The notes beneath the pieces were generated by a model. It was given only the letters and a program-made list of their open reading frames with translations. It did no database searches and had not been told where the DNA came from. Below are positions 53,539 to 61,353 of a stretch of 64,000 nucleotides of DNA, piece by piece (the stretch's first letter is position 1; each line of letters begins with the position of its first letter). Origin of the DNA: Sipunculus nudus (Eukaryota; Annelida; Sipuncula; Golfingiida; Sipunculidae). Location of the stretch: NCBI GenBank assembly GCA_026874595.1, contig CM049308.1:34528027-34592026 (forward strand), written 5' to 3'. Made by a program: the position numbers and the translations under genes.

Positions 53539-54516
53539 TTATTCCTCGAGTAAATGTGGGTATTTGACGTACACGTTGGACACGTCCACTGGGGGGTAGT
53601 CCTCCCAAATCATGTTCAACAGCTGAATGAGTTTGTTAGCTGCCATGGCCACGCATTTGTTTGTGTTGATGAAAGGCATGCACCTGTCATAAAAATAATC
53701 ACATGCAGGTTCTTTCACATAATCGACGTCGTAGAAGCACACCGTTCCGTGCTGGTCCATGGTAAGGAATAAACTGTTGTGCTCATTAACTCCACGCGCG
53801 GTTTCCACAATCCAGGCCGTCACCATCCGGTCCTGAGTCTGTGCCCGCGCTAGCATGTAGTCTAACCTTTGTGGCAGGGAGTACAGCAGGTAAATCAGGC
53901 TCGACAGCCTTACCACAGTGTCATTTTCCTGTAGTACTACGGGACCTTTAAAACGGCGGAAGCGGATCCAGGAAAACCTCTTGTCGCCCAGCAGGTAAGT
54001 GGATACGGTTCGAGCCATTTGTCTTAACTGTCCTTCATCACAGACGGGACACAGCAGGAGGTCGCCCTCCGTAGTGGTCCCCGTCCCGGGTTCACAAAGG
54101 CTACAAGGGGCTACCACCATCTTTTTCCGGATGGGACTGGAGGTCACTCCACATTGGAACAGGCCCGGGCCTTGAGGTACCATTTTATCCAGACCTGAGG
54201 GGCCCGTAGTTGGTGTTCTTGGTACAGGATGGGATGGTAAGTCCACCGGGGCCGGTACAGTTCGGCCCTCGACAGCATCCGACATCTCTTCTTCCATTGA
54301 CGAGGCCGCAGGGGTCTGGTTTTGGTCTGTCTCAGGAGGGTTTGCGTTTTCTGCCAACGGGCCATGGGCGCAAAGGCCCTGTCGTTCACTGCTGATCGGA
54401 AGGCCTCGTCCGACCCTCTGAACGTTAGATTTCTTAATTTTTGGTCGACATACCTTGGTCCGCATAGTCTGACGGGCGATACCGGGTCCACGACGTCTCT
54501 TACCACGAGATTCCAT
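53539..54516 (-). CDS. minus-strand hypothetical protein with zinc ribbon
   Basis: 325 residues from ATG 54,516. The N-terminus is basic (R-G-K-R-R-R), followed by an acidic/Pro-rich linker (M-E-E-E-M-S-D; P-V-P-R-T-P). A C-x2-C-x14-C-x2-C zinc-ribbon motif (A-P-C-S-L-C .. L-C-P-V-C) and a folded-looking C-terminal half of about 180 residues follow, with F-L-T-M-D-Q-H-G-T-V-C-F-Y-D. It is the longest unrecognised gene of the element. Its first ~124 codons overlap another minus-strand frame (54,144-54,773). A donor AAG/GTATGT at about 54,446 and a phase-compatible 'gacctccag' acceptor at about 54,148 would instead splice the upstream frame into this C-terminal half. Confidence 0.6.
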   Translation of the reverse strand: MESRGKRRRGPGIARQTMRTKVCRPKIKKSNVQRVGRGLPISSERQGLCAHGPLAENANPPETDQNQTPAASSMEEEMSDAVEGRTVPAPVDLPSHPVPRTPTTGPSGLDKMVPQGPGLFQCGVTSSPIRKKMVVAPCSLCEPGTGTTTEGDLLLCPVCDEGQLRQMARTVSTYLLGDKRFSWIRFRRFKGPVVLQENDTVVRLSSLIYLLYSLPQRLDYMLARAQTQDRMVTAWIVETARGVNEHNSLFLTMDQHGTVCFYDVDYVKEPACDYFYDRCMPFINTNKCVAMAANKLIQLLNMIWEDYPPVDVSNVYVKYPHLLEE

Positions 54517-54773
54517 TGCGTGTAGTACAGGTAACTGCTCAGTAGATACCGAATAGCCTCTGTGACAGTTTCTTCGTTTAACAGAGTGGGCTCGATATAA
54601 CCTAGCGTGTGGTGTGTACCCTGCAAGACGCCTTCTGGCAATAACACTTCTGAGGCAGGTTGGTTGATGTGGTTTGTCTCAATGTTCCGTTCTATTAAAT
54701 TCACCAAAGCAAGACAGGCAAGTGAACGGGGCGTCGTCTGTGAGCATTGTAACTCAAATGATGAAAAGTCCAT
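54144..54773 (-). CDS. minus-strand hypothetical protein, overlapping frame
   Basis: 210 residues from ATG 54,773 (the longer frame begins at TTG 54,782). The N-terminal half is well-composed and probably helical (S-L-A-C-L-A-L-V-N-L-I-E-R; A-I-R-Y-L-L-S-S-Y-L-Y-Y). The C-terminal part, overlapping the neighbouring gene, is Arg/Trp-rich and less protein-like. It may be a separate protein or the first exon of a spliced gene with 53,539-54,148. A TATAAAA box on the minus strand lies at 54,814-54,820, 41 bp upstream. Family unknown. Confidence 0.55.
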   Translation of the reverse strand: MDFSSFELQCSQTTPRSLACLALVNLIERNIETNHINQPASEVLLPEGVLQGTHHTLGYIEPTLLNEETVTEAIRYLLSSYLYYTQWNLVVRDVVDPVSPVRLCGPRYVDQKLRNLTFRGSDEAFRSAVNDRAFAPMARWQKTQTLLRQTKTRPLRPRQWKKRCRMLSRAELYRPRWTYHPILYQEHQLRAPQVWIKWYLKARACSNVE

Positions 54774-54813
54774 GCTTAACAAGTGTGGCGTAAAGGAGGC
54801 AGGAAGTGAGCTG

Positions 54814-54820
54814 TTTTATA
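54814..54820 (-). promoter_or_regulatory. TATA box (TATAAAA) of the minus-strand block
   Basis: Minus-strand TATAAAA 41 bp before ATG 54,773. Two TGACGTCA sites lie just upstream (54,833-54,840 and 54,930-54,937), spaced 97 bp apart: the same 8-mer as in the TIRs. Confidence 0.65.
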
Positions 54821-55153
54821 CATGTCCCGATGTGACGTCATTTTTTGTCCTTTACGCACCGCTGGCCCTGTCACGGACCATGCTCAACCACCTATTAAGT
54901 GCAGATCGGTTTTTTTCAGTGGAGCTGGGTGACGTCATTCGTTGTTCCTTACACGTAAAAGGACCTTTTTTAAATGTCTCCCCAATGTAATTAGTTGTTG
55001 GGCAATGCTATTTTTCAGTTGCACCGCCCACAGAAGCCGGCTTTTGTCTTTTGTGACTTTACTATGAGTTGGCTCCCGTATACTCCAACAAAAGGCCATA
55101 GCGAATTTTCACTGGTTATACATAGATAAGTCATGTATTTAATTACACCACTT
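54821..55153. promoter_or_regulatory. upstream region of the minus-strand block
   Basis: No gene. Contains the two TGACGTCA sites. The plus-strand frame 54,607-54,990 is a shadow of the minus-strand gene and its promoter. Confidence 0.5.
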
Positions 55154-55360
55154 TTAGCGCCTTCTGCTGCTGGCCGCTTCCAACGCTTTTTTCACCCCAA
55201 AACCTGCAGCGCTCCCAGCCGCTCCCAATGCCACGGCTTTCCCTATGGCTGGAGCTGCCGCCAGCAACAGGGGCAAGAATGGAAGGATACCACCTCTCTG
55301 TCTTCTTCTTCTTCTTCTTCTTCTCCTCTTATTGTTTTTTTTTACCCCTCTTTTCCGCAC
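55154..55360 (-). CDS. pX-like Arg-rich/hydrophobic small protein
   Basis: Up to 68 residues. The N-terminus is basic with nine consecutive Arg encoded by an AGA/AGG tract. A G-G-I-L-P-F-L-P-L-L-L-A-A-A-P-A-I-G stretch follows, then an Ala/Gly-rich hydrophobic end with K-K and R-R-R. Basic half plus G-G-x-L-P-F/A-L hydrophobic half is the plan of adenovirus pX (precursor of mu), and similar small proteins are seen in Polintons. No ATG opens this frame: the first codon is GTG and a stop lies just upstream. An ATG at about 55,369-55,371 is one base out of frame and is separated from this frame by an A9 run (minus strand). A homopolymer length difference, or an upstream exon, would account for it. 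Confidence 0.6.
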   Translation of the reverse strand: MRKRGVKKNNKRRRRRRRRRQRGGILPFLPLLLAAAPAIGKAVALGAAGSAAGFGVKKALEAASSRRR

Positions 55361-55530
55361 ACCCGATCATTTTGACAGGCAGTTATATGCCATACCGTAC
55401 GTTGTAACAGTTTACACATGTTTAGTCCTTTGGACACCTGTGCTTATTGCTTTTCAAATCTGTCTGCGGTCGTATAAAAAGCCTTCCCTGTGCTCGACCT
55501 TGATCAGTATCGGTCAGACCGACGAACAGT
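55361..55530 (+). promoter_or_regulatory. promoter region with TATAAAAA at 55,473-55,480
   Basis: Consensus TATA box 51 bp before ATG 55,531. Initiation near 55,505 gives a leader of about 25 nt. It sits between divergent genes. Confidence 0.7.
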
Positions 55531-56340
55531 ATGGATCTCTGCGGCAAGTCGATCGGTATGCCAAGCGGGTACCTCCTTGACCACAATGGGGTCTGTGGTA
55601 TTGTGAAAGCCGCCTTGGGCAGTTTCCATCACACAATGACTAGTGGTTTAGAGGTGGCCCACCAAGAAAAGTTCACCAGAGAGAAAGGGTTTTACATTTT
55701 CCTGATGCACAGCCTGCCTCGGGAGTTGAGCGGTCTAATCGAGGACTGTCAACATCGCTCACCCCCATGGGTAGATTTCAGTTCCACAATCTACAAGTTC
55801 CAAAACGAGAAGATTCTCTTGGTGTACAATCCCTCCGTGGCCCGTGCTGTTCGCTTGGCCGCCAAGCACAGCCCACAGGCCAGGGCCTTGATTAGAGAGG
55901 TGTTGACGGACCTGTTGCCAGACTGCCCTAGCACCCATGACATAGAGCTTAAGGTGACGGAGGGAGACGGGAACAGCGGCCTGCCCGGGGACGGTGAACA
56001 TATTGGCACGGTTTACGTGGCACTGCACGTCAACAGAAAAGAAGGGGTAAAAGATGAGGATACAGAACATTCACAGCCCATCCAAGTCTGTACAGGATAT
56101 GGACAGTGCCAAACTCTGAAAGAAAACCCAAAGTTCACTGAAGGGCTAAGCAACGGGATCAGCATAGGCGGCAGCACCGGTTACAGCATGGGCAGTCCCT
56201 TCGGTGGGACCCCTCCACCGAACACACCAGTCCAGGGGTACAGCGGGTCCCTTTTCTATTTTATAAATACCTATGCTTTTCATGTACCATATCATTCCCC
56301 TGCCGACCTTCGACATCTGTACACATGCTTGGTGATATAG
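55531..56340 (+). CDS. hypothetical right-end gene A
   Basis: 269 residues, starting at an ATG. The first ~180 residues look like a folded domain (E-K-G-F-Y-I-F-L-M-H-S-L-P-R-E-L; I-L-L-V-Y-N-P-S-V-A-R-A-V-R-L-A). An acidic/Gly-rich tail (G-I-S-I-G-G-S-T-G-Y-S-M-G-S) follows, and the last ~35 residues overlap a second TATAAATA (56,262-56,269). No family recognised. Its TATA box and position beside the TIR suggest an independently regulated, possibly early/host-interaction gene; that is inference by analogy to adenovirus layout. Confidence 0.65.
   Translation: MDLCGKSIGMPSGYLLDHNGVCGIVKAALGSFHHTMTSGLEVAHQEKFTREKGFYIFLMHSLPRELSGLIEDCQHRSPPWVDFSSTIYKFQNEKILLVYNPSVARAVRLAAKHSPQARALIREVLTDLLPDCPSTHDIELKVTEGDGNSGLPGDGEHIGTVYVALHVNRKEGVKDEDTEHSQPIQVCTGYGQCQTLKENPKFTEGLSNGISIGGSTGYSMGSPFGGTPPPNTPVQGYSGSLFYFINTYAFHVPYHSPADLRHLYTCLVI
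56262..56269 (+). promoter_or_regulatory. TATA box (TATAAATA), possible promoter of gene B
   Basis: It lies inside the 3' end of gene A, 207 bp before ATG 56,476. The implied long leader contains other ATGs, so the assignment is tentative. Confidence 0.4.
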
Positions 56341-56475
56341 TGTACTGTGGGTATTGTCTGATCGCCACTCCATTCGTCTTGGTACAATACCTCCACGACA
56401 ACTGCCAACACTCGGCACGCTGCTAACGTATTCGGGCTTGGTTTCGACGTAGTTGCTGTCCTTGCCTGACTCATC

Positions 56476-56934
56476 ATGCTGATGACAAACGAGGCCAGAG
56501 AGGTACTCCTGCAAAGGCTGCTGGTCGAATGCAACCGCCTCACTCTCGCACAAAAGCTCCGCCTCGCCAAGGCCATGGCGCTGACCACCAAAGGAGTGTT
56601 CGTATTCGAAGAGCTCCGTGACCTGCTCGACAAAGTGGATAAACTACAATTCCAAGAAGATGTCGTGAGGGGAGATTACAACCCGGGCGAGGAAACAGTG
56701 GAGCCGGGAAAGGTTGAAAACATGGACTATGACGACTGTGACTGCGACTGCCTTTCAAAGTTAAAGGAGGGCGAGGCTAAATTAAAACCTATTTACCATC
56801 CATACACTAAAGAAAAGGTAGGGGAGGAGGTGGTGGTCCTTGACGACCCCGAGCAACCGGACCATGACGGTACCCCACGCTATTCAGGCGTGGCGTGTTG
56901 TGCAAGCACAGCGCCTCCAGTGGACCTTGACTAG
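56476..56934 (+). CDS. hypothetical right-end gene B, acidic, with SUMO-interaction-like motif
   Basis: 152 residues. The N-terminal ~55 residues are helical (R-E-V-L-L-Q-R-L-L; L-T-L-A-Q-K-L-R-L-A-K-A-M-A-L). An unusual D-D-C-D-C-D-C cluster and an E-E-V-V-V-L-D-D-P-E stretch, a textbook hydrophobic-plus-acidic SUMO-interacting motif, follow. The tail is Pro/Asp-rich. I see no LxCxE. Family unknown. Likely a small regulatory protein. Confidence 0.65.
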   Translation: MLMTNEAREVLLQRLLVECNRLTLAQKLRLAKAMALTTKGVFVFEELRDLLDKVDKLQFQEDVVRGDYNPGEETVEPGKVENMDYDDCDCDCLSKLKEGEAKLKPIYHPYTKEKVGEEVVVLDDPEQPDHDGTPRYSGVACCASTAPPVDLD

Positions 56935-56952
56935 CGGTCCCCATTCTACCGC

Positions 56953-56959
56953 TATATAA
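56953..56959 (+). promoter_or_regulatory. TATA box (TATATAA) of right-end gene C
   Basis: Located 79 bp before ATG 57,032 and 19 bp after the stop of gene B. Confidence 0.65.
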
Positions 56960-57031
56960 CACGATAGACGATTGCCGTTTCACCCATTTCTTAGTAAGAC
57001 ACTGACTTCATCCATATACAGACACGCTGCC

Positions 57032-57562
57032 ATGGCCTACACTCACCAGATCATCACGGTCAGCAAGTTAAGGTCAGAGAACTGTTTCCCGCTCGCCGCC
57101 CTGCGTATCTCGAAAGACAACCCGTCCAGCAGTGGCTACTTTTACGCCAGCAAACTGATTTTGGTGGACAAAGAAAAAGTGCATTTCATCCTGGGAGCCA
57201 GTGAAAAACACGGTAACCCTGACCACACGATACAATGCTCGCTGGACGCCCAGATGTTCGCGGAACTCGAGGGGCAAGTGAACTATCTGCGTCACTGTAT
57301 GAAAGAACAGACAGTAGGCCAACCAGTCCAGCTCATCAGCCCCCAGGACCCGCACCTGAGGGTCTTGGTCAGCATGCACTACGACCAACAGAAGAAGTTT
57401 TACCTTCAGTTCAAGACGCATATCAACATGAACAGCAACAAGACAGGTGGGACCCAAGAGGAGTGGATGCCTCTCGCACGCGACATGAGGTTTTACGAAG
57501 AAGAATGGACTCGCTTCATGCAGTGCTTCAACCTGCTCAGAGGGAAACTACACGCAAACTGA
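57032..57562 (+). CDS. hypothetical right-end gene C
   Basis: 176 residues from ATG 57,032 in a perfect gccATGG context; the longer frame begins at TTG 56,972, upstream of any likely transcript 5' end. It appears to be one compact alpha/beta domain (F-Y-A-S-K-L-I-L-V-D-K-E-K-V-H-F-I-L-G-A; F-Y-L-Q-F-K-T-H-I-N-M-N), ending in an aromatic-rich helix (F-Y-E-E-E-W-T-R-F-M-Q-C-F-N-L-L). No catalytic motif and no recognised family. AATAAA signals follow in the TIR at 57,769-57,774. Confidence 0.7.
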   Translation: MAYTHQIITVSKLRSENCFPLAALRISKDNPSSSGYFYASKLILVDKEKVHFILGASEKHGNPDHTIQCSLDAQMFAELEGQVNYLRHCMKEQTVGQPVQLISPQDPHLRVLVSMHYDQQKKFYLQFKTHINMNSNKTGGTQEEWMPLARDMRFYEEEWTRFMQCFNLLRGKLHAN

Positions 57563-57707
57563 GAACATTCAGAGACAATTTCTCTCGTAAAAATAAACGC
57601 GCAAAGTATTATAAAGAACAACACACAGGTGGCGCGCAACTCAGGCCTAGAGACACTTACCCTGTCACTGTCCGCCGTGACGACACGGGACCCGCACCCG
57701 TTATTAC

Positions 57708-57745
<38 letters not shown>

Positions 57746-57964
57746 ATCCATGGAGATTTGTATATATCAATAAAAGGCAGTAAAGAGAACCATCTTGTAT
57801 ATTATTAATATTATTATCTCAGAATCAGGTGTAAGCGGTATGTATGTATGTGAGTGTGAAAGGGATGTGACCTGGTGCAATGCGCTTGTATCTGACCCCC
57901 TTTAAAGCGAAAGGACCCAGTTATAGTGGGGACCGTCCGCATTCCACATGAGTGACGTCAGTGC
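57563..57964 (+). repeat. extra inner unit at the right TIR, with (CA)n
   Basis: A third copy of the ~335-bp TIR unit, with a (CA)n tract (57,709-57,743) and AATAAA (57,769-57,774). It has no inverted partner at the corresponding place on the left. TGACGTCA at 57,953-57,960. Confidence 0.7.
57769..57774 (+). terminator. poly(A) signals repeated in the right TIR
   Basis: AATAAA in 'atcaataaaaggcagtaaa' at 57,769-57,774, 58,103-58,108 and 58,437-58,442, one per unit. The equivalents in the left TIR lie on the minus strand. In both ends the signals face outward. Confidence 0.65.
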
Positions 57965-59359
57965 AAGTCTCCTATAACCATGGTCCGTTTGGTCTGCTTG
58001 GTCCGTTTGTTTTTCTTTCCTGACGTCATCGGACCGCCTTCTCCCCTGAACGGACCCGCACCCGTAATTTCCACACACCATCCATGAAGATTTGTATGCA
58101 TCAATAAAAGGCAGTAAAAAGAACCATCTTGTATATTATTATTATTTTTTATCTCAGAATCAGGTGTAAGCGGTATGTATGTATGTGAGTGTGAAAGGGA
58201 TGTGACCTAGTGCAATGCGCTTGTATCTGACCCCTTAAAAGCGAAAGGACCCAGATGTAGTGGGGACCGTCCGCATTCCACATGAGTGACGTCAGTGCAA
58301 GTCTCCTATAACCATGGTCCGTTTCGTCTGTTTGGTCCGTTTGTTTTTCTTTCCTGACGTCATCGGACCGCCTTCTCCCCTGAACGGACCCGCACCCGTA
58401 ATTTCCACACACCATCCATGGAGATTTGTATGCATCAATAAAAGGCAGTAAAAAGAACCATCTTGTATATTATTATTATTATTATTATCTCAGGTATTAT
58501 CTTATGTATGTATGTGAGTGTGAAAGGGATGTGACCTGGTGCAATGCGCTTGTATCTGACCCCCTTAAAAGCGAAAGGACCCAGTTGTAGCGGGGACCGT
58601 CCGCATTCCACATGAGTGACGTCAGTGGACATCCCCTTTAGCGGACGGTCACCTGCATACCCACTCACGTCGCCTCCCCCACCTCACAGTGACTGCCCAT
58701 GACACATTACGCTTCCCGCTCTGCAGGTAAACAGACGCGTTTGTTTTACTCTCTCCCAACACACCCATGGACCACCCAAACAAAAAGAAGAAGAAAAAAG
58801 TCACGTTGGTCTGCCTCCCAGAGGTCATCGGGACCCTACCAGAAGATGACAAAGCACAAAAGAGACGAGACCACCACGAGGTCCTGAGCTGGACAGCAGA
58901 CCGTCTCAGGCAGGAAAAATCCACCAGCACAGCATCAACCCAACCCTCTTCCCGAATCAAAGAAGACGGCTGAGACACACAGGCTATGGACAGACCCAGC
59001 GGGCTACTTTGTCCTCCTTTCTTCCTTCATTCACACACACACACCATACTCGCATTCACCAACGTGCACTCAGACACGCATTCCTGTCCATCACATCCAC
59101 CCAACCCGCCTCTCACATCACCTGACCACATCCTCGCCTTCTCATTGGCCGGTCCCCTGAAAGGGACCAGCCAACAGCCAATCAGAGAGCGGTATCAAAT
59201 TTTTGGTCTCCCATAAGCTTAACTTCAGGGGACCAAAACACGAAGGGGATTTCCCATTTTTTTGATGACGTCATCGGACCGCCCCCTGTACATTACAAAT
59301 GGGGGACCGGGACCGAGACCAAAAGGGACCATACTCAAATTGCAACAAACATCACTACT
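57965..59359 (-). repeat. Polinton right terminal inverted repeat
   Basis: Reverse complement of 30,826-32,217. TGACGTCA at 58,021, 58,287, 58,355, 58,617 and 59,266. It ends ..CACTACT followed by TATATA. Confidence 0.92.
58767..58973 (+). CDS. small Lys-rich TIR ORF, right copy
   Basis: Same 68-residue frame as at 31,210-31,416 on the opposite strand, starting 'caccc ATG GAC CAC'. Both copies point outward. See the left copy for caveats. Confidence 0.25.
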   Translation: MDHPNKKKKKKVTLVCLPEVIGTLPEDDKAQKRRDHHEVLSWTADRLRQEKSTSTASTQPSSRIKEDG

Positions 59360-59365
59360 TATATA
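59360..59365. other. target site duplication, right (TATATA)
   Basis: Direct repeat of 30,820-30,825. Confidence 0.75.
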
Positions 59366-59945
59366 TATATATATACAGTATAATAAAAACACCACAATAT
59401 ACTTCTTTTTATAAAATACTTGAAAATATTGTAAACTACAATACTCCACTGTACCAGATTATAGATGCTCCTCAGTACACATAGTGTGTTTTCTTACTGA
59501 ACAGTGCCTTACTTATATTGTTTTGTGTTCTTTTTTCAGGTTCCTGTGCATTTCTGCTAACCCCCAGTTGCTTTATACGGGCAAGACACGTAGCGTAAAC
59601 CACAACTGCGATTCCGTATTGAACAGGAAATGAATCTGTATCAAAAGATTTCGCCTAGCGCAGTGTATAATGAGAAAAGCATAACTTTCTCCGACCAAAT
59701 CGTACTACCAAAACGTACTATCCTATTTTGAACCACACCGGTATAAAATATCTCTGTATCGGCACACGCTTTTTTTTTAGGTGTAGGCCGCTACAGAAAC
59801 TGTCAAATATGGGAAAAGTGTGCGGTATTGTACTGGTCCAGCAGCATCTGTAAACCATCCAATGTTACAATTTATAAACAGATAATACAAAACAGGATAA
59901 AGAATACAAACAGTTGTTTACCCTAAAGTGACATAACATCTGCTA
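59366..59945. repeat. host unit interrupted by the Polinton, right part
   Basis: Matches 60,771-61,353 from 'cagtataataaaaacaccac' to 'cataacatctgcta', with a few substitutions. It contains an acceptor-like 'ttcttttttcag' at about 59,528-59,539. Confidence 0.9.
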
Positions 59946-60715
59946 GCAATCATTAGAATAAGCAATGCTCATTAGTTTCAACTGTTGGCTACTCTGAATT
60001 CAGACTGTTTGCTACTCAATTCCGACACAACTATAACGTGAAATATAAAATAAATCCTTCCCTGTTCAACTCGTTTGATTAACCGGTTAATGTGAAAATA
60101 TACAACTTAACAAATATTTAAAATGTTTCTATTAGATTCAGCAATGCATAAGAGCAGCCAATGGAGAAAAAAGAAAACCGAAAACGCGTCAGTTCTGATG
60201 GCTCTAGCTCATAACATCGTTTGTCAACCAAATTCAAGCGATCCAGATCCAGCTGAAGGGAGAGGAGAAAACATTCCTGATCACCTATTTCTAACCTTTG
60301 ACAAAAAAATGCAAGCTTGTTCCAGGGGGCAACTGGCCCTTCCAACAGAAAGACGCTAACAGGTAAGTATATAGTGTAGCTTTCACAAACATTGTTTATA
60401 CATACATTTCGGATTTGGTAAAATGTACCTTTAACATTAATAATAGAAACAGCGTTTTACTTATGCATGTCAAACTTATGTTAGGAAAAACAAAAATGAT
60501 GTAGGGAAAAACAATAAAAATAATACTAGACTTTTCGAGTTGGATCGACATTTATAAGTTCAATGAAATCTTTTTTTTTCAAATTTTCTTAGTGCAAAGA
60601 ATGTTTTCACATTTTTTGTCGAAAAGCTATAATATCATATTCTAAGGTAAAATTAAAAAAATGAGTATTATCTAGAAATAAAGGTTCCTAATCAAACGAA
60701 TTAAGCCACAACAGA

Positions 60716-60773
<58 letters not shown>

Positions 60774-61353
60774 TATAATAAAAACACCACAATATACTTC
60801 TTTTTATAAAATACTTGAAAATATTGTAAACTACAATACTCCACTGTACCAGATTATAGATGCTCCTCAGTACACATAGTGTGTTTTCTTACTGAACAGT
60901 GCCTTACTTATATTGTTTTGTGTTCTTTTTTCAGGTTCCTGTGCATTTCTGCTAACCCCCAGTTGCTTTATACGGGGAAGACACGTAGCGTAAACCACAA
61001 CTGCGATTCCATATTGAACAGGAAATGAATCTGTATCAAAAGATTTCGCCTAGCGCAGTGTATAATGAGAAAAGCATAACTTTCTCCGACCAAATCGTAC
61101 TACCAAAACGTACTATCCTATTTTGAACCACACCGGTATAAAATAGCTCTGTATCGGCACACGCTTGTTTTTTGTTTTTTTTTTTCACGTGTAGGCCGCT
61201 ACAGAAACTGTCAAATATGGGAAAAGTGTGCGGTATTGTACTGGTCCAGCAGCATCTGTAAACCATCCAATGTTACAATTTATAAACAGATAATACAAAA
61301 CAGGATAAAGAATACAAACAGTTGTTTACCCTAAAGTGGCATAACATCTGCTA
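59946..61353. repeat. intact host unit (empty Polinton site)
   Basis: A 1,408-bp uninterrupted copy of the two flanking parts, joined at a longer (TA)n tract (60,717-60,770). The duplication junction is at 'ctgcta/gcaatc' (59,945/59,946). It holds a 78-codon frame (60,123-60,359) whose other copy is disrupted by A-run indels, and a CAG/GTAAGT donor-like site at about 60,362. Function unknown. Confidence 0.9.

Larger units (their letters stand above)
30826..59359 (+). mobile_element. complete Polinton/Maverick (adintovirus-like) element
   Basis: The element is 28,534 bp, bounded by ~1.39-kb terminal inverted repeats beginning AGTAGTGATG and ending in the exact complement, with TATATA directly repeated on both sides. 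Inside are the diagnostic Polinton genes: protein-primed-type family B DNA polymerase, DD35E retroviral-type integrase, FtsK/HerA-type packaging ATPase, adenain-like cysteine protease and a double-jelly-roll major capsid protein. Polintons are self-synthesising DNA transposons or integrated viruses with 6-bp target duplications and AG-starting ends, which this matches. An uninterrupted copy of the target site lies at 59,946-61,353 and confirms the boundaries. Most genes are open. One frameshift in the capsid gene and a missing ATG in a small core-like ORF are the visible lesions. Confidence 0.95.

Noticed and set aside
54607-54990. Plus-strand 127-codon frame
   Set aside because: Shadow of the minus-strand gene and its promoter. 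It crosses the minus-strand TATA box and CRE sites.
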